Shown here: positions 1 to 6,409 of the stretch, one piece after another
How the letters are laid out: each line of letters starts with the position of its first letter
Numbering within the stretch: the first letter of the stretch is position 1
From: an uncultured Mucilaginibacter sp.
GTDB lineage: Bacteria > Bacteroidota > Bacteroidia > Sphingobacteriales > Sphingobacteriaceae
NCBI GenBank assembly: GCA_946479225.1
Contig: CAMLFI010000124.1
Span: 1-7,272 of the forward strand
Length of the DNA stretch: 7,272 bases
Reading direction: 5' to 3'
Made by a program: the position numbers and the translations under genes
Notes under the pieces: generated by a model
What the model saw: only the letters and a program-made list of their open reading frames with translations
Told to the model about the DNA's origin: nothing
Database searches by the model: none

Positions 1-1669
1 ACTTTATTACTTCTTCAATAGCGACCCCTATATTCCCGTTAGGTGCCTGTATATGCAGCAGGGCCGCTATGGTTGGTGCAATATCCGTCATGTTAGTAGC
101 GCGGACGGTGCTGCCGTGTTTTACACCCCATCCCATAAAAACCAGCGGAATATGGGCATCATAGGGGTTCCAGGTGCCGTGGCCCGTTCCGGTAGGCGAA
201 TTTTGACCTACCCTGCGACCACTTAACCAGGCCGGTTGCAATATCACCTGTATTGCCCCACTATTTTGTCTGCTATAGCCATTTATAATACGCGTGCGTA
301 AAGCTTCGGGCACGTTTGCATCAGCGGCCTTTTGCATATCTATCGCAAAAGCAACTCCCGGCTGTTTTTCTAAAAACCTTACACAATCTGCTTTTATGGC
401 ACCTTCATCCAAGCCGGCTTTCGCTATTGCCGCATAATTAAGATTAAACTGATAATTGGTGAACGACAGTACAATGCGATCGGCCTTATATTTATCCAAC
501 AACATTTTATTCATTTCGCGCATGACGGCACCGTTATCCCATACATCTGAGGGGACATTGTTATCCCGTAAAAACCCGGTGTTGTGTGCCGCGCCATGGT
601 CGGCAGATAAAAACACGGTGTATTGCCCTTTCCCTATTTTGCTATCCAGATAAATAAAAAACTCGTTCAGATCCTTATCCAACCTTAGGTATGTATCTTC
701 AATTTCAACTGCATTGATACCGAACTGATGACCAACATAATCTGTCGAGGAAAGGCTTACCGCCAAAAAGTCGGTAACTACGTCTTTACCCATCGCTTCG
801 TTATCAATTGCCGCTTTAGCCAGATCAAGTGTAAGAGTATTGCCGAAAGGTGTAGTGCGGATCATGCCGGCATTGCCTTTATATAATTCGGATGTTTTTA
901 TAGGGAAGCCTGTGGTGGCAGCACCCGTAAATTTGCCCTCGTATTTACTCTCATCGGGAAGAGTTTGCGTGTAGGTATTTATGGGATATAGAGTGTTCCA
1001 ATCTTTTTTAAGGTAAGCATCCGGTAGCTTTTTCGCATTAAAATCTTTCACCCATTGCGGCAGGTCCTTCATGTAGTAGGTACTGCTTATCCACGCGCCG
1101 TTTTTATCATCAAACCAATATGCGGCATCAGCAGTATGCCCGGCAGGTAGTATACCTCCTCGATCTTTTAACGCTATACCAATAACCTTTGAACTAAAGT
1201 TAGTAGCCAGCTTCAACTCATCTGTAACGGTGGTAACCAGTAAATTACGTGGCGACATTCTACCGGCAGTGGAAGTACTACCTACGGTTTGAACCGTAGT
1301 ATCCTCGGTGCAGTATATTGATTTGCCCGTGGCCTGTATAATAAAATCATTACCTGCTATCCCGTGCAGAGCCGGAACAGATCCGGTGTATATAGTGCTG
1401 TGGCCTATGGCAGTAACAGTTGGAATATAGTCGATATTGGTATTCTCGCAGGTAAAGCCTTCATTAAGCATGCGCTTAAAACCTCCGCTGCTATAACGGT
1501 CATAAAAGCGATAAAGGTAATCCCAGCGCATTTGGTCAACCACTATGCCTACCACCAGTTTGGGGCGGGGCAAGGTGTTTGATGTAGTAACGCTTTTAGC
1601 ATTATTTTGGGCTGATGCAACTATTGCTGTGCAAACAAAAAACAGCAGAAAAAGAACTTTTATCTTCAT
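1..1669 (-). CDS. pafA: PafA-type alkaline phosphatase (secreted phosphomonoesterase), 3' edge cut
   Basis: Reading the minus strand from the ATG at 1669 gives 556 uninterrupted codons to the window edge. The next codon begins with T and the protein already ends like the family (G-V-A-I-E-E-V-I-K), so probably only the stop codon is missing. Residues 1-20 form a Sec signal peptide ending A-S-A before Gln21, so the enzyme should be periplasmic or exported. The alkaline phosphatase superfamily metal site looks complete: Asp45 (VVDQM), Asp310 and His314 (STDYVGH), Asp357-His358 (SADHG) and His497 (GTGHGTW). Thr86 (TVTAIGH) is the expected nucleophile and Asn107 (GIAGND) the phosphate ligand. Lys168 and Arg170 (LKDR) match the Lys/Arg pair of Elizabethkingia PafA, which separates these monoesterases from the related NPP phosphodiesterases. 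Length is close to PafA (about 546 residues). Expected role is calcium-independent, Zn-dependent release of phosphate from organic monoesters. It is transcribed alone, behind the terminator of the upstream gene. The symbol is given by family resemblance. Confidence 0.93.
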   Translation of the reverse strand, partial: MKIKVLFLLFFVCTAIVASAQNNAKSVTTSNTLPRPKLVVGIVVDQMRWDYLYRFYDRYSSGGFKRMLNEGFTCENTNIDYIPTVTAIGHSTIYTGSVPALHGIAGNDFIIQATGKSIYCTEDTTVQTVGSTSTAGRMSPRNLLVTTVTDELKLATNFSSKVIGIALKDRGGILPAGHTADAAYWFDDKNGAWISSTYYMKDLPQWVKDFNAKKLPDAYLKKDWNTLYPINTYTQTLPDESKYEGKFTGAATTGFPIKTSELYKGNAGMIRTTPFGNTLTLDLAKAAIDNEAMGKDVVTDFLAVSLSSTDYVGHQFGINAVEIEDTYLRLDKDLNEFFIYLDSKIGKGQYTVFLSADHGAAHNTGFLRDNNVPSDVWDNGAVMREMNKMLLDKYKADRIVLSFTNYQFNLNYAAIAKAGLDEGAIKADCVRFLEKQPGVAFAIDMQKAADANVPEALRTRIINGYSRQNSGAIQVILQPAWLSGRRVGQNSPTGTGHGTWNPYDAHIPLVFMGWGVKHGSTVRATNMTDIAPTIAALLHIQAPNGNIGVAIEEVIK

Positions 1670-1681
1670 GAGGGGTTGAGC

Positions 1682-1699
1682 TTGATTTGCAAATATCAA
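1682..1699. promoter_or_regulatory. Dyad in the pafA leader, possible operator or promoter region
   Basis: Thirteen bases upstream of the pafA start lies an imperfect palindrome with arms TTGAT (1682-1686) and ATCAA (1695-1699), overlapping the perfect 10-base palindrome ATTTGCAAAT (1685-1694). On the minus strand this block contains GATATTTG, one mismatch from the Bacteroidota -7 consensus TAnnTTTG. No TTG element at the usual -33 spacing was found, so the promoter reading is weak. A second palindrome, TGTTA-AGC-TAACA, sits at 1730-1742. Phosphate-controlled expression would be expected for this gene family, but I see no convincing PhoB box. Confidence 0.25.
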
Positions 1700-1766
1700 T
1701 ATTACAAATAAAACCTTACATGAAGTTTCTGTTAAGCTAACAATTAGAAATTTGTAACTATGCTAA

Positions 1767-1801
1767 AAACGCAAAGAAGGCGCTAAGCCTTCTTTGCGTT
1801 T
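1767..1801 (-). terminator. Rho-independent terminator of the DoxX-like gene
   Basis: A perfect 15-base-pair stem (1767-1781 with 1787-1801) closes a 5-base loop. In the minus-strand transcript the stem ends in GTTT followed by TTAG, giving a run of five U. The upstream arm is the last five codons of the DoxX-like gene (N-A-K-K-A) and the TAG stop lies in the loop, so the terminator is partly coding. It insulates pafA from the gene upstream. No T-run follows the hairpin in the plus direction, so it appears one-way. Confidence 0.85.
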
Positions 1802-2148
1802 AATAACTTGTGGTAGTAAATGTATGACCCGAATACCAGCACCAAACCTACCAGCATAAATGCTACGTCGGCAATCGGCGTACCGATAATTAAAAAGGCG
1901 TAAGTAGCACCTATCAGGTCAAATGCGAAACCCGCATATGCCCATTCTTTTAACCTCGGGAAACCCGGAACCAATAATGCAATAACGCCAAGAACCTTGG
2001 CTACTGCAAGCAAGTGCAAAACACTATAAGGGTAGCCAATTGCCTTCATCATAGCTTCGCCCTGAGGGTTGGGAAAGAAAGCGCCTACTGCCGAGAATAA
2101 CATCAGCAGGATAAGCAGCACTGTAAAAATCCAATAAATAATTTTCAT
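1783..2148 (-). CDS. DoxX-like four-helix membrane protein
   Basis: The product has 121 residues and about four transmembrane segments, near residues 4-24, 43-63, 69-89 and 92-112. The central block G-Y-P (38-40), A-K-x-L-G (50-54), A-L-L-x-P-G-F-P (57-64) and K-E-W-A-Y-A-G-F (67-74) is typical of the DoxX-like (DoxX_2) family common in Bacteroidota. It should sit in the inner membrane. The biochemical role of this subgroup is not established. The name comes from a subunit of an archaeal thiosulfate:quinone oxidoreductase, and that function should not be transferred here. The ATG at 2148 is preferred because the hydrophobic first helix follows directly. The upstream sequence AACTCACAAAATC has no Shine-Dalgarno, as is usual in the phylum. 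The gene is monocistronic: it has its own promoter element about 50 bases upstream and a terminator that starts within its last codons. Confidence 0.85.
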   Translation of the reverse strand: MKIIYWIFTVLLILLMLFSAVGAFFPNPQGEAMMKAIGYPYSVLHLLAVAKVLGVIALLVPGFPRLKEWAYAGFAFDLIGATYAFLIIGTPIADVAFMLVGLVLVFGSYIYYHKLLNAKKA

Positions 2149-2200
2149 GATTTTGTGAGTTAAGTTTGTAATAAATATGGTAATAATTATTTGATCATTA

Positions 2201-2208
2201 CAAATATA
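2201..2208 (-). promoter_or_regulatory. Probable -7 element of the DoxX-like gene
   Basis: The minus strand reads TATATTTG here, a full match to the Bacteroidota sigma-A -7 consensus TAnnTTTG. It lies 52 bases upstream of the ATG at 2148, which predicts a 5' untranslated region of roughly 45 bases. No TTG was found at the usual 17-23 base spacing upstream, so the assignment rests on the -7 match and its position. Confidence 0.5.
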
Positions 2209-2279
2209 GTTGCTCCCGTCCTATCGCGTGGGTTGTAAAAGAGACAAGTTTAGGGTGTAGATGTGTACCCCTGTCTGTG

Positions 2280-2309
2280 TTTGCATTCTGTCAATAATTA
2301 CTGCATTTG
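2280..2309 (+). promoter_or_regulatory. Probable promoter of the small lipoprotein gene
   Basis: TTTG (2280-2283), an 18-base spacer and TGCATTTG (2302-2309) fit the Bacteroidota promoter TTTG-N17-22-TAnnTTTG with one mismatch, in the second base of the -7 element. Transcription would begin near 2315, leaving a leader of about 55 bases before the ATG at 2371. This start point also excludes the upstream in-frame GTG at 2263 as the translation start. Confidence 0.45.
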
Positions 2310-2370
2310 CGTTATTGCGGCCGACCAGATAAAAGCGGTGCTTTGCAGATATCAATTTAAACGTAAAAAC

Positions 2371-2850
2371 ATGAAAAAAGCATTTATCTTAGTAATTACT
2401 CTTGCAATATTTGCAGCGGGATGCAAAAAAAGCGATGTAACGGCATCAGTAGATAGTAGTTGGACCTTGGGCGCGACAACCTACAAAGCCGCGTTATCTA
2501 ATAAAGGTACAACAAGTGGTGGCACATCAAACACACTTCTGAGCTTTTGGGATGCTGTGCCGGTAGGAGCAAGCCCGACCGTAAATTCTATAAACTTTAC
2601 TTTCCTAACTCCGCCAACAACAAGTGGATCATACGAATTGGTTGGTTTAGGGACGGCTTTAAATGCCAATAATTTTCAAATGTCAGCCGGTGGACCAGCC
2701 GGCGTTTATGCTTATAATAGCGTAGGCGTTAAAGTACAAATTACCGTTACAGGCGGAAAATTAAAAATAGTTGTTCCCGAAGTATCAATGATGAGCACTA
2801 CCGGACAACCAGCTGTCAAACTGACCGCAAGCGTTCAGGAAATGAATTAA
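2371..2850 (+). CDS. Small lipoprotein of unknown function
   Basis: The product has 159 residues. It begins with two lysines, a hydrophobic core and the lipobox F-A-A-G-C, with Cys18 as the lipidated residue followed by K-K-S-D, a common start of Bacteroidota lipoproteins. The frame stays open upstream to a GTG at 2263, but that start would add 36 residues in front of a normal signal peptide and precede the likely promoter, so the ATG at 2371 is chosen. The mature part is rich in Ser, Thr, Gly and Val, has no cysteines and no recognisable catalytic motif, and alternates polar and hydrophobic residues as a beta-sandwich would. T-T-S-G occurs twice (47-50 and 83-86). Final localisation, periplasm-facing or surface-exposed, cannot be read from the sequence. 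It is the only plus-strand gene in the window and a single-gene unit, divergent from the DoxX-like gene and convergent with the kinase. I do not recognise a named family. Confidence 0.8.
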   Translation: MKKAFILVITLAIFAAGCKKSDVTASVDSSWTLGATTYKAALSNKGTTSGGTSNTLLSFWDAVPVGASPTVNSINFTFLTPPTTSGSYELVGLGTALNANNFQMSAGGPAGVYAYNSVGVKVQITVTGGKLKIVVPEVSMMSTTGQPAVKLTASVQEMN

Positions 2851-2854
2851 TGAT

Positions 2855-2899
2855 TAAATTACCTGTGCCATGCTGAGATGGTGTGGTGCAGGTAATTTA
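2855..2899 (+). terminator. Hairpin between convergent genes, probable terminator
   Basis: The arms 2855-2870 and 2884-2899 form a 16-pair stem beginning four bases after the lipoprotein stop and ending one base before the kinase stop codon. In plus-strand RNA all pairs hold, with two G-U wobbles (2866 with 2888, 2867 with 2887). In minus-strand RNA the same two positions become A-C mismatches. The hairpin therefore serves the lipoprotein gene better, although it probably acts in both directions. No strong U-run follows on either side, which lowers certainty about a purely intrinsic mechanism. Confidence 0.6.
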
Positions 2900-2900
2900 C

Positions 2901-4925
2901 TTAAGCGGGCAGTTCTATAAAAAAGCTTGTTCCTCTGTCCGGCTGGCTTTCCAACCATAGTCTACCGTTATGCAGGGTAACTATCCTTTTAGATATAGCC
3001 AAACCCAATCCGAAAGACTTTTCTCCGTCTGTTCCCGGGCGTTTTGCTTCGGTAAACATCTCAAAAACTTCCTCATGTTCTTTTTCCGGTATACCAATGC
3101 CGTTATCAGCAACTAAAATTAATACTGTTTTATTTTCCGGGTTTCTTTTAAGTGTTACCTGTATCGTATCACCACGGTGGCTGAATTTTATGGCGTTGGC
3201 AATTATATTGCTGAATACACGCCATATCTTTTCATAACTTACTTCAACTAAAACGGCTTCAGTACTATCAAAATTTATTTTCAACTGTTTCTCATCGGCT
3301 TTAAATTGCAGCAGCTCAATCAACTCACTTAACAACGTTTTAAGGTCAACCGGTTTCTTTTCAAGATTTTCTTTTTCGTCAGACAGGCCCGATTTGAGAA
3401 GCTCGTCTATCATATCTAACGTCCGACCACCTGTGTTTTCAATTAATTGTATCATGTGTCTATTGTCGGCGTTAAGAGTATTATCATCGTTTACTGCTGA
3501 TGCAAGACCTATAATACCTGATAATGGTGTTCTCAAGTCATGCGCCATAACACGCATTATCCTTGTTATATTTTTATTGGCGTCCTCGAGCTCGTCCATA
3601 GCTATTTTTAAACTAATGTTTCGCTCTTGTGCCTCACTATGATTTTTACGGCTTTGCTTTAAAATGCGCGTTATAAAAAAGATCACTACCAACGCTATAA
3701 TAACTGCTATAGTGATAACCGCAACATACAATTTCTCTATACGGGCTCGCTGTTCAAGGCGTTCCAGGCGGTTTTGCTGCGCAATAAAATTTAGCTCCTG
3801 CGCAACATCAACCTTGCGCAACTTTTCTAAACTGCTATCTAATGAATCTTTTAACCTTATATAATCGTTTTGATATTGATAAGCTTTTTCGGCATTTCCC
3901 TGCTTAGCCATAAAATCGGCATAATACTTATACCATAGCACTTTAACGCGGGCGTTGTGCTTGCCATAAAGTTTTAAAAGTTGGTAGCTTTTTTCAAAGG
4001 ATGTAGCTGCCTCTTTATCGTTACCTAATAACTGATAAAGCCAGGCAAGTTTAAGAAACGATGACATCCGCATGCCATCATTATCTTTTGCCGGCAGGGC
4101 TACGCATTTAATAAGGTATTTAGCAGCCGAGTCTAATTTGTTTTGCTTTAAATACGTCCCACCCAAATTATCATAAAGCACAATGCGCGCATTTATAACC
4201 TGTTCCTGGTTAATACGGCTGTCATTCTCGGCAGTGTTGATCAGTTTAAGGTCGAGCTTGTAAAGGTATACGGCGCTATCCAGCTTGTTCATTCGTTCAT
4301 AGCTGATGCCGGCATTGTCAAGCACTCCCTGTTTAAGATAAAATAAACGCTGCGGTGTGTATTTTGCTGCAGATGCTTCTAACTGCCGGTAACTTTCCAT
4401 CCAATAACGGGCGGCAACCTCAAAGTTTCCTTGACCAAAATATATATTAGCCATCTTTGAAGCTAACACGCCATTATTATCGTTATTCCCCTTTAAGTTA
4501 CGGGCGCGTTCATAATTTTGAAGAGCGGCACTATACTCTTTTGTCGCAAAACAGACATCACCCTTAGCTAACAAGGCCCTGGCGTATTCCGAAGGATAAT
4601 TTTTGCGTTTCGTGTCATCGTAAAAAAATGAAATGGCACTGTCTGCATATAAAACCCGCAAGGCTGTGTCGGCCGAAGTATGTTCTACTATATTGCAATA
4701 ATAAGTTACTAGAAGTGGGTCGGTTTTTTCAATACCCGGCCGCAAATTCCTTTGTAGTTTTAGCGCCGTATCAGGTTTGCCGGCGCTAAATAAACTATCA
4801 ATAGTTTGAAAGCGCTTTTTCAACACCTCATTCCCCCCCCCTGCTTTTTTATCGCAAGAAAACAAGGCAATAAGCAAACAAAACAATAATGCCATTAAAA
4901 CACGGCAATGTTGCGGTAACGGCAT
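2901..4925 (-). CDS. TPR-containing sensor histidine kinase with lipoprotein-type N-terminus
   Basis: The protein has 674 residues. Residues 9-24 form a hydrophobic stretch ending in the lipobox-like L-F-S-C, with Cys24 the likely lipidated residue and Asp25 following. Residues about 115-360 contain roughly six TPR-like helical pairs (for example A-x-x-Y-W-M-E-S-Y near 171 and L-G-N-D-K-E-A-A near 300) and should form the extracytoplasmic sensor or a protein-binding scaffold. One transmembrane helix spans about 398-422, flanked by charged, coiled-coil-like segments. The cytoplasmic part has a HisKA domain with His462 in M-A-H-D-L-R-T-P. Its HATPase_c domain has the N box (Asn573, Asn577), G1 (D-N-G-I-G, 607-611), F box (F-E-M-F, 621-624) and G2 (G-L-G-L, 639-642). 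All residues needed for autophosphorylation are present. There is no receiver or DNA-binding output domain and no response regulator beside it, so it is an orphan in this window and its signal is unknown. A start at Met11 would also keep the lipobox. The ATG at 4925 is the one annotated here. Confidence 0.93.
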   Translation of the reverse strand: MPLPQHCRVLMALLFCLLIALFSCDKKAGGGNEVLKKRFQTIDSLFSAGKPDTALKLQRNLRPGIEKTDPLLVTYYCNIVEHTSADTALRVLYADSAISFFYDDTKRKNYPSEYARALLAKGDVCFATKEYSAALQNYERARNLKGNNDNNGVLASKMANIYFGQGNFEVAARYWMESYRQLEASAAKYTPQRLFYLKQGVLDNAGISYERMNKLDSAVYLYKLDLKLINTAENDSRINQEQVINARIVLYDNLGGTYLKQNKLDSAAKYLIKCVALPAKDNDGMRMSSFLKLAWLYQLLGNDKEAATSFEKSYQLLKLYGKHNARVKVLWYKYYADFMAKQGNAEKAYQYQNDYIRLKDSLDSSLEKLRKVDVAQELNFIAQQNRLERLEQRARIEKLYVAVITIAVIIALVVIFFITRILKQSRKNHSEAQERNISLKIAMDELEDANKNITRIMRVMAHDLRTPLSGIIGLASAVNDDNTLNADNRHMIQLIENTGGRTLDMIDELLKSGLSDEKENLEKKPVDLKTLLSELIELLQFKADEKQLKINFDSTEAVLVEVSYEKIWRVFSNIIANAIKFSHRGDTIQVTLKRNPENKTVLILVADNGIGIPEKEHEEVFEMFTEAKRPGTDGEKSFGLGLAISKRIVTLHNGRLWLESQPDRGTSFFIELPA
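4833..4841. repeat. Nine-base G tract (minus strand) inside the kinase gene
   Basis: Nine consecutive C on the plus strand encode Gly29-Gly30-Gly31 of the kinase, five residues after the lipidated cysteine. An A6 run lies three bases before the tract in the coding direction. A tract of this length can slip during replication, and a change of one base would shift the frame near residue 30 and abolish the protein. In the sequence as given the frame is intact. Confidence 0.9.
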
Positions 4926-4974
4926 GGGATGTTTTAGCTATGGGAGATTTGGGGTCGTGATAATTTATTTCTCC

Positions 4975-4982
4975 CAAATATA
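4975..4982 (-). promoter_or_regulatory. Probable -7 element of the histidine kinase gene
   Basis: The minus strand reads TATATTTG, a full match to TAnnTTTG, 49 bases upstream of the ATG at 4925. The predicted start of transcription is near 4968. No TTG at canonical spacing was found, and the upstream sequence is very AT-rich. An inverted repeat, GGGAGA (4942-4947) with TCTCCC (4970-4975), brackets the predicted start and could be an operator. Confidence 0.5.
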
Positions 4983-5110
4983 ATTATTAAATATATTATT
5001 AATAGATAAATGCTTCCTTTTGTCCTCTATATCAAAAAATTACAGCTTATTTTAGAGGCATTTCCGGTCCATGCAATATTATTTATAGAACAGAAAGTTA
5101 AATTGAAAAA

Positions 5111-5734
5111 CTAAACCCCTGCTATGTAAAGCTCTTCATTTGCAATACCCACCAGTTCGTCAGGATTATGACTCACTATTAAAATAGTAGCATCTAGATC
5201 GGAGAAAATGGATTTCAGATCACTTATCAATTCAGATTTCATGGCACGGTCCAGCGCGGAAAAAGGCTCATCCATTAATATTACCCGGGGCCTGATGGCC
5301 AACGCCCGCAAAATGGCCAACCTTTGCTGTTGCCCGCCCGATAAATGATGAGGCTTGTGGGTTGTTAACGTTTCCAGTTTACCTAAATGCAACAGACGGT
5401 CTATCCAATTTTTATCAGTTGTTGCATATTCCATGTGCTGCTTTACAGACATATTTGGGAACAGCGCGTAATCCTGAAATACAAACCCAACCCGCCTGGC
5501 CTGCGGCGATAGATTGATTTGACGTTCAGTATCCCGCCATACGGTATCGTCGACAGTGATTTGCCCCGCGTCAGCTTTTACGAGGCCTGCAATTATCTTT
5601 AAAAAAGTAGTTTTACCAGCGCCCGACGGCCCATGTATTTTAGTAATACTGCCCGATGCAAATTTGTGGTTTACCTTTAATGTGCCTGCCCCGCCGTAGC
5701 CCTTTAGCTTTTTTTCAACGTTTATATCAATCAT
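5111..5734 (-). CDS. modC: Molybdate ABC transporter ATP-binding protein, short form
   Basis: This is the cytoplasmic ATPase that powers molybdate import with ModB. The 207-residue protein has Walker A G-P-S-G-A-G-K-T (35-42), a Q-loop with Gln87 in F-V-F-Q-D, the ABC signature L-S-G-G-Q (131-135), Walker B V-I-L-M-D-E (151-156), a D-loop S-A-L-D (159-162) and the switch His189 (V-S-H-N). It stops 18 residues after the switch histidine. It therefore lacks the C-terminal TOBE/Mop domain that in Escherichia coli ModC (about 352 residues) binds molybdate and inhibits transport, and even the end of the usual ABC fold is short. The ATG overlaps the modB TGA as ATGA, implying translational coupling. 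The substrate is assigned from the modA and modB neighbours, since the ATPase alone would not show it. No clear intrinsic terminator was seen after the stop. Confidence 0.9.
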   Translation of the reverse strand: MIDINVEKKLKGYGGAGTLKVNHKFASGSITKIHGPSGAGKTTFLKIIAGLVKADAGQITVDDTVWRDTERQINLSPQARRVGFVFQDYALFPNMSVKQHMEYATTDKNWIDRLLHLGKLETLTTHKPHHLSGGQQQRLAILRALAIRPRVILMDEPFSALDRAMKSELISDLKSIFSDLDATILIVSHNPDELVGIANEELYIAGV

Positions 5735-6402
5735 TCTAAGGGACTTTTAGCTTGATATTTATTAAACACAAAAACGCCTATAACCATAATAAATGTAAGA
5801 GCAAATAAAATAAGTGAATAGTTATTTGCTGACGCATAATCCATGCGCTCAACAGAATCATAAACAGCTATCGACGCCACGCGGGTAACGTTAGGGATGT
5901 TTCCGCCTATCATCAATACAACACCGAACTCGCCGAGCGTATGCGCAAACGTGAGTACCAAGGCCGTTGCCAGCGAAGGTTTGATATTGGGCAGTAGTAC
6001 GCTTTTGAATGTTTCCCATTGCGTTTTACCTAATGTGTATGATGCTTGTGCCAATGATGCGGGCAGTTGCTGTAATGCCGATTTGATGGGTCCTGTCATA
6101 AACGGTAGGCTATAAATTACCGATGCCAGCACTAATCCTTTAAAAGAAAAAACAAGTTGTATATCAAAAGTATCCTGTAGCCATTTGCCAATGCCATGCT
6201 GCGGACTAAAAGCCAGCAGCAAATAGAACCCTAATACAGATGGCGGTAAAACCAAAGGCATTGTTATCAATGCTTCAATAATAAGCTTAAATACCGATCT
6301 GCTTTTAGACAACCACCATGCAAGGGGCAAACCCACAATTAACAACAGCAGCGTTGTTATTGCGGCGAGTTTAAGGGTGAGCCAAATAGGTGATAGATCC
6401 AT
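5731..6402 (-). CDS. modB: Molybdate ABC transporter permease
   Basis: This inner-membrane subunit forms the molybdate channel. Starting at the ATG at 6402 gives 223 residues, matching the usual ModB length, with M-D-L-S-P-I-W aligning to the start of known ModB proteins. An in-frame ATG at 6456 would add 18 polar residues and overlap modA by 47 bases, so it is rejected. About five hydrophobic segments are visible (near 8-30, 46-66, 84-102, 143-165 and 195-215). The cytoplasmic coupling loop has the family pattern from Leu118-Ala119 through Gly126 to Leu137-Pro138, followed by the ModB-typical L-G-E-F-G (156-160). P-L-V-L-P-P (49-54) is also characteristic. The gene starts seven bases after the modA stop, with AGGAAA upstream as a weak ribosome site, and ends in a four-base overlap with modC. 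Confidence 0.93.
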   Translation of the reverse strand: MDLSPIWLTLKLAAITTLLLLIVGLPLAWWLSKSRSVFKLIIEALITMPLVLPPSVLGFYLLLAFSPQHGIGKWLQDTFDIQLVFSFKGLVLASVIYSLPFMTGPIKSALQQLPASLAQASYTLGKTQWETFKSVLLPNIKPSLATALVLTFAHTLGEFGVVLMIGGNIPNVTRVASIAVYDSVERMDYASANNYSLILFALTFIMVIGVFVFNKYQAKSPLE

Positions 6403-6409
6403 AATAATA

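Noticed and set aside
456..1582. Short plus-strand open frames opposite the phosphatase gene
   Set aside because: They lie antisense to a 556-codon gene with a complete active site and show no recognisable protein features.
2263..2370. In-frame upstream extension of the small lipoprotein from a GTG start
   Set aside because: It would put 36 residues in front of a standard lipoprotein signal peptide and begin upstream of the likely promoter at 2280-2309.
3394..3864. Two short plus-strand open frames opposite the kinase gene
   Set aside because: They are antisense to a conserved kinase region covering the HisKA domain and transmembrane helix, with no domain or signal of their own.
5010..5054. 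CCTCTA/TAGAGG inverted repeat as a terminator of the mod operon
   Set aside because: The stem is only six pairs with a loop of about 24 bases and no U-run, too weak to call.
5897..6115. Plus-strand open frame opposite modB
   Set aside because: It is antisense to the conserved coupling-loop region of the permease and has no independent support.
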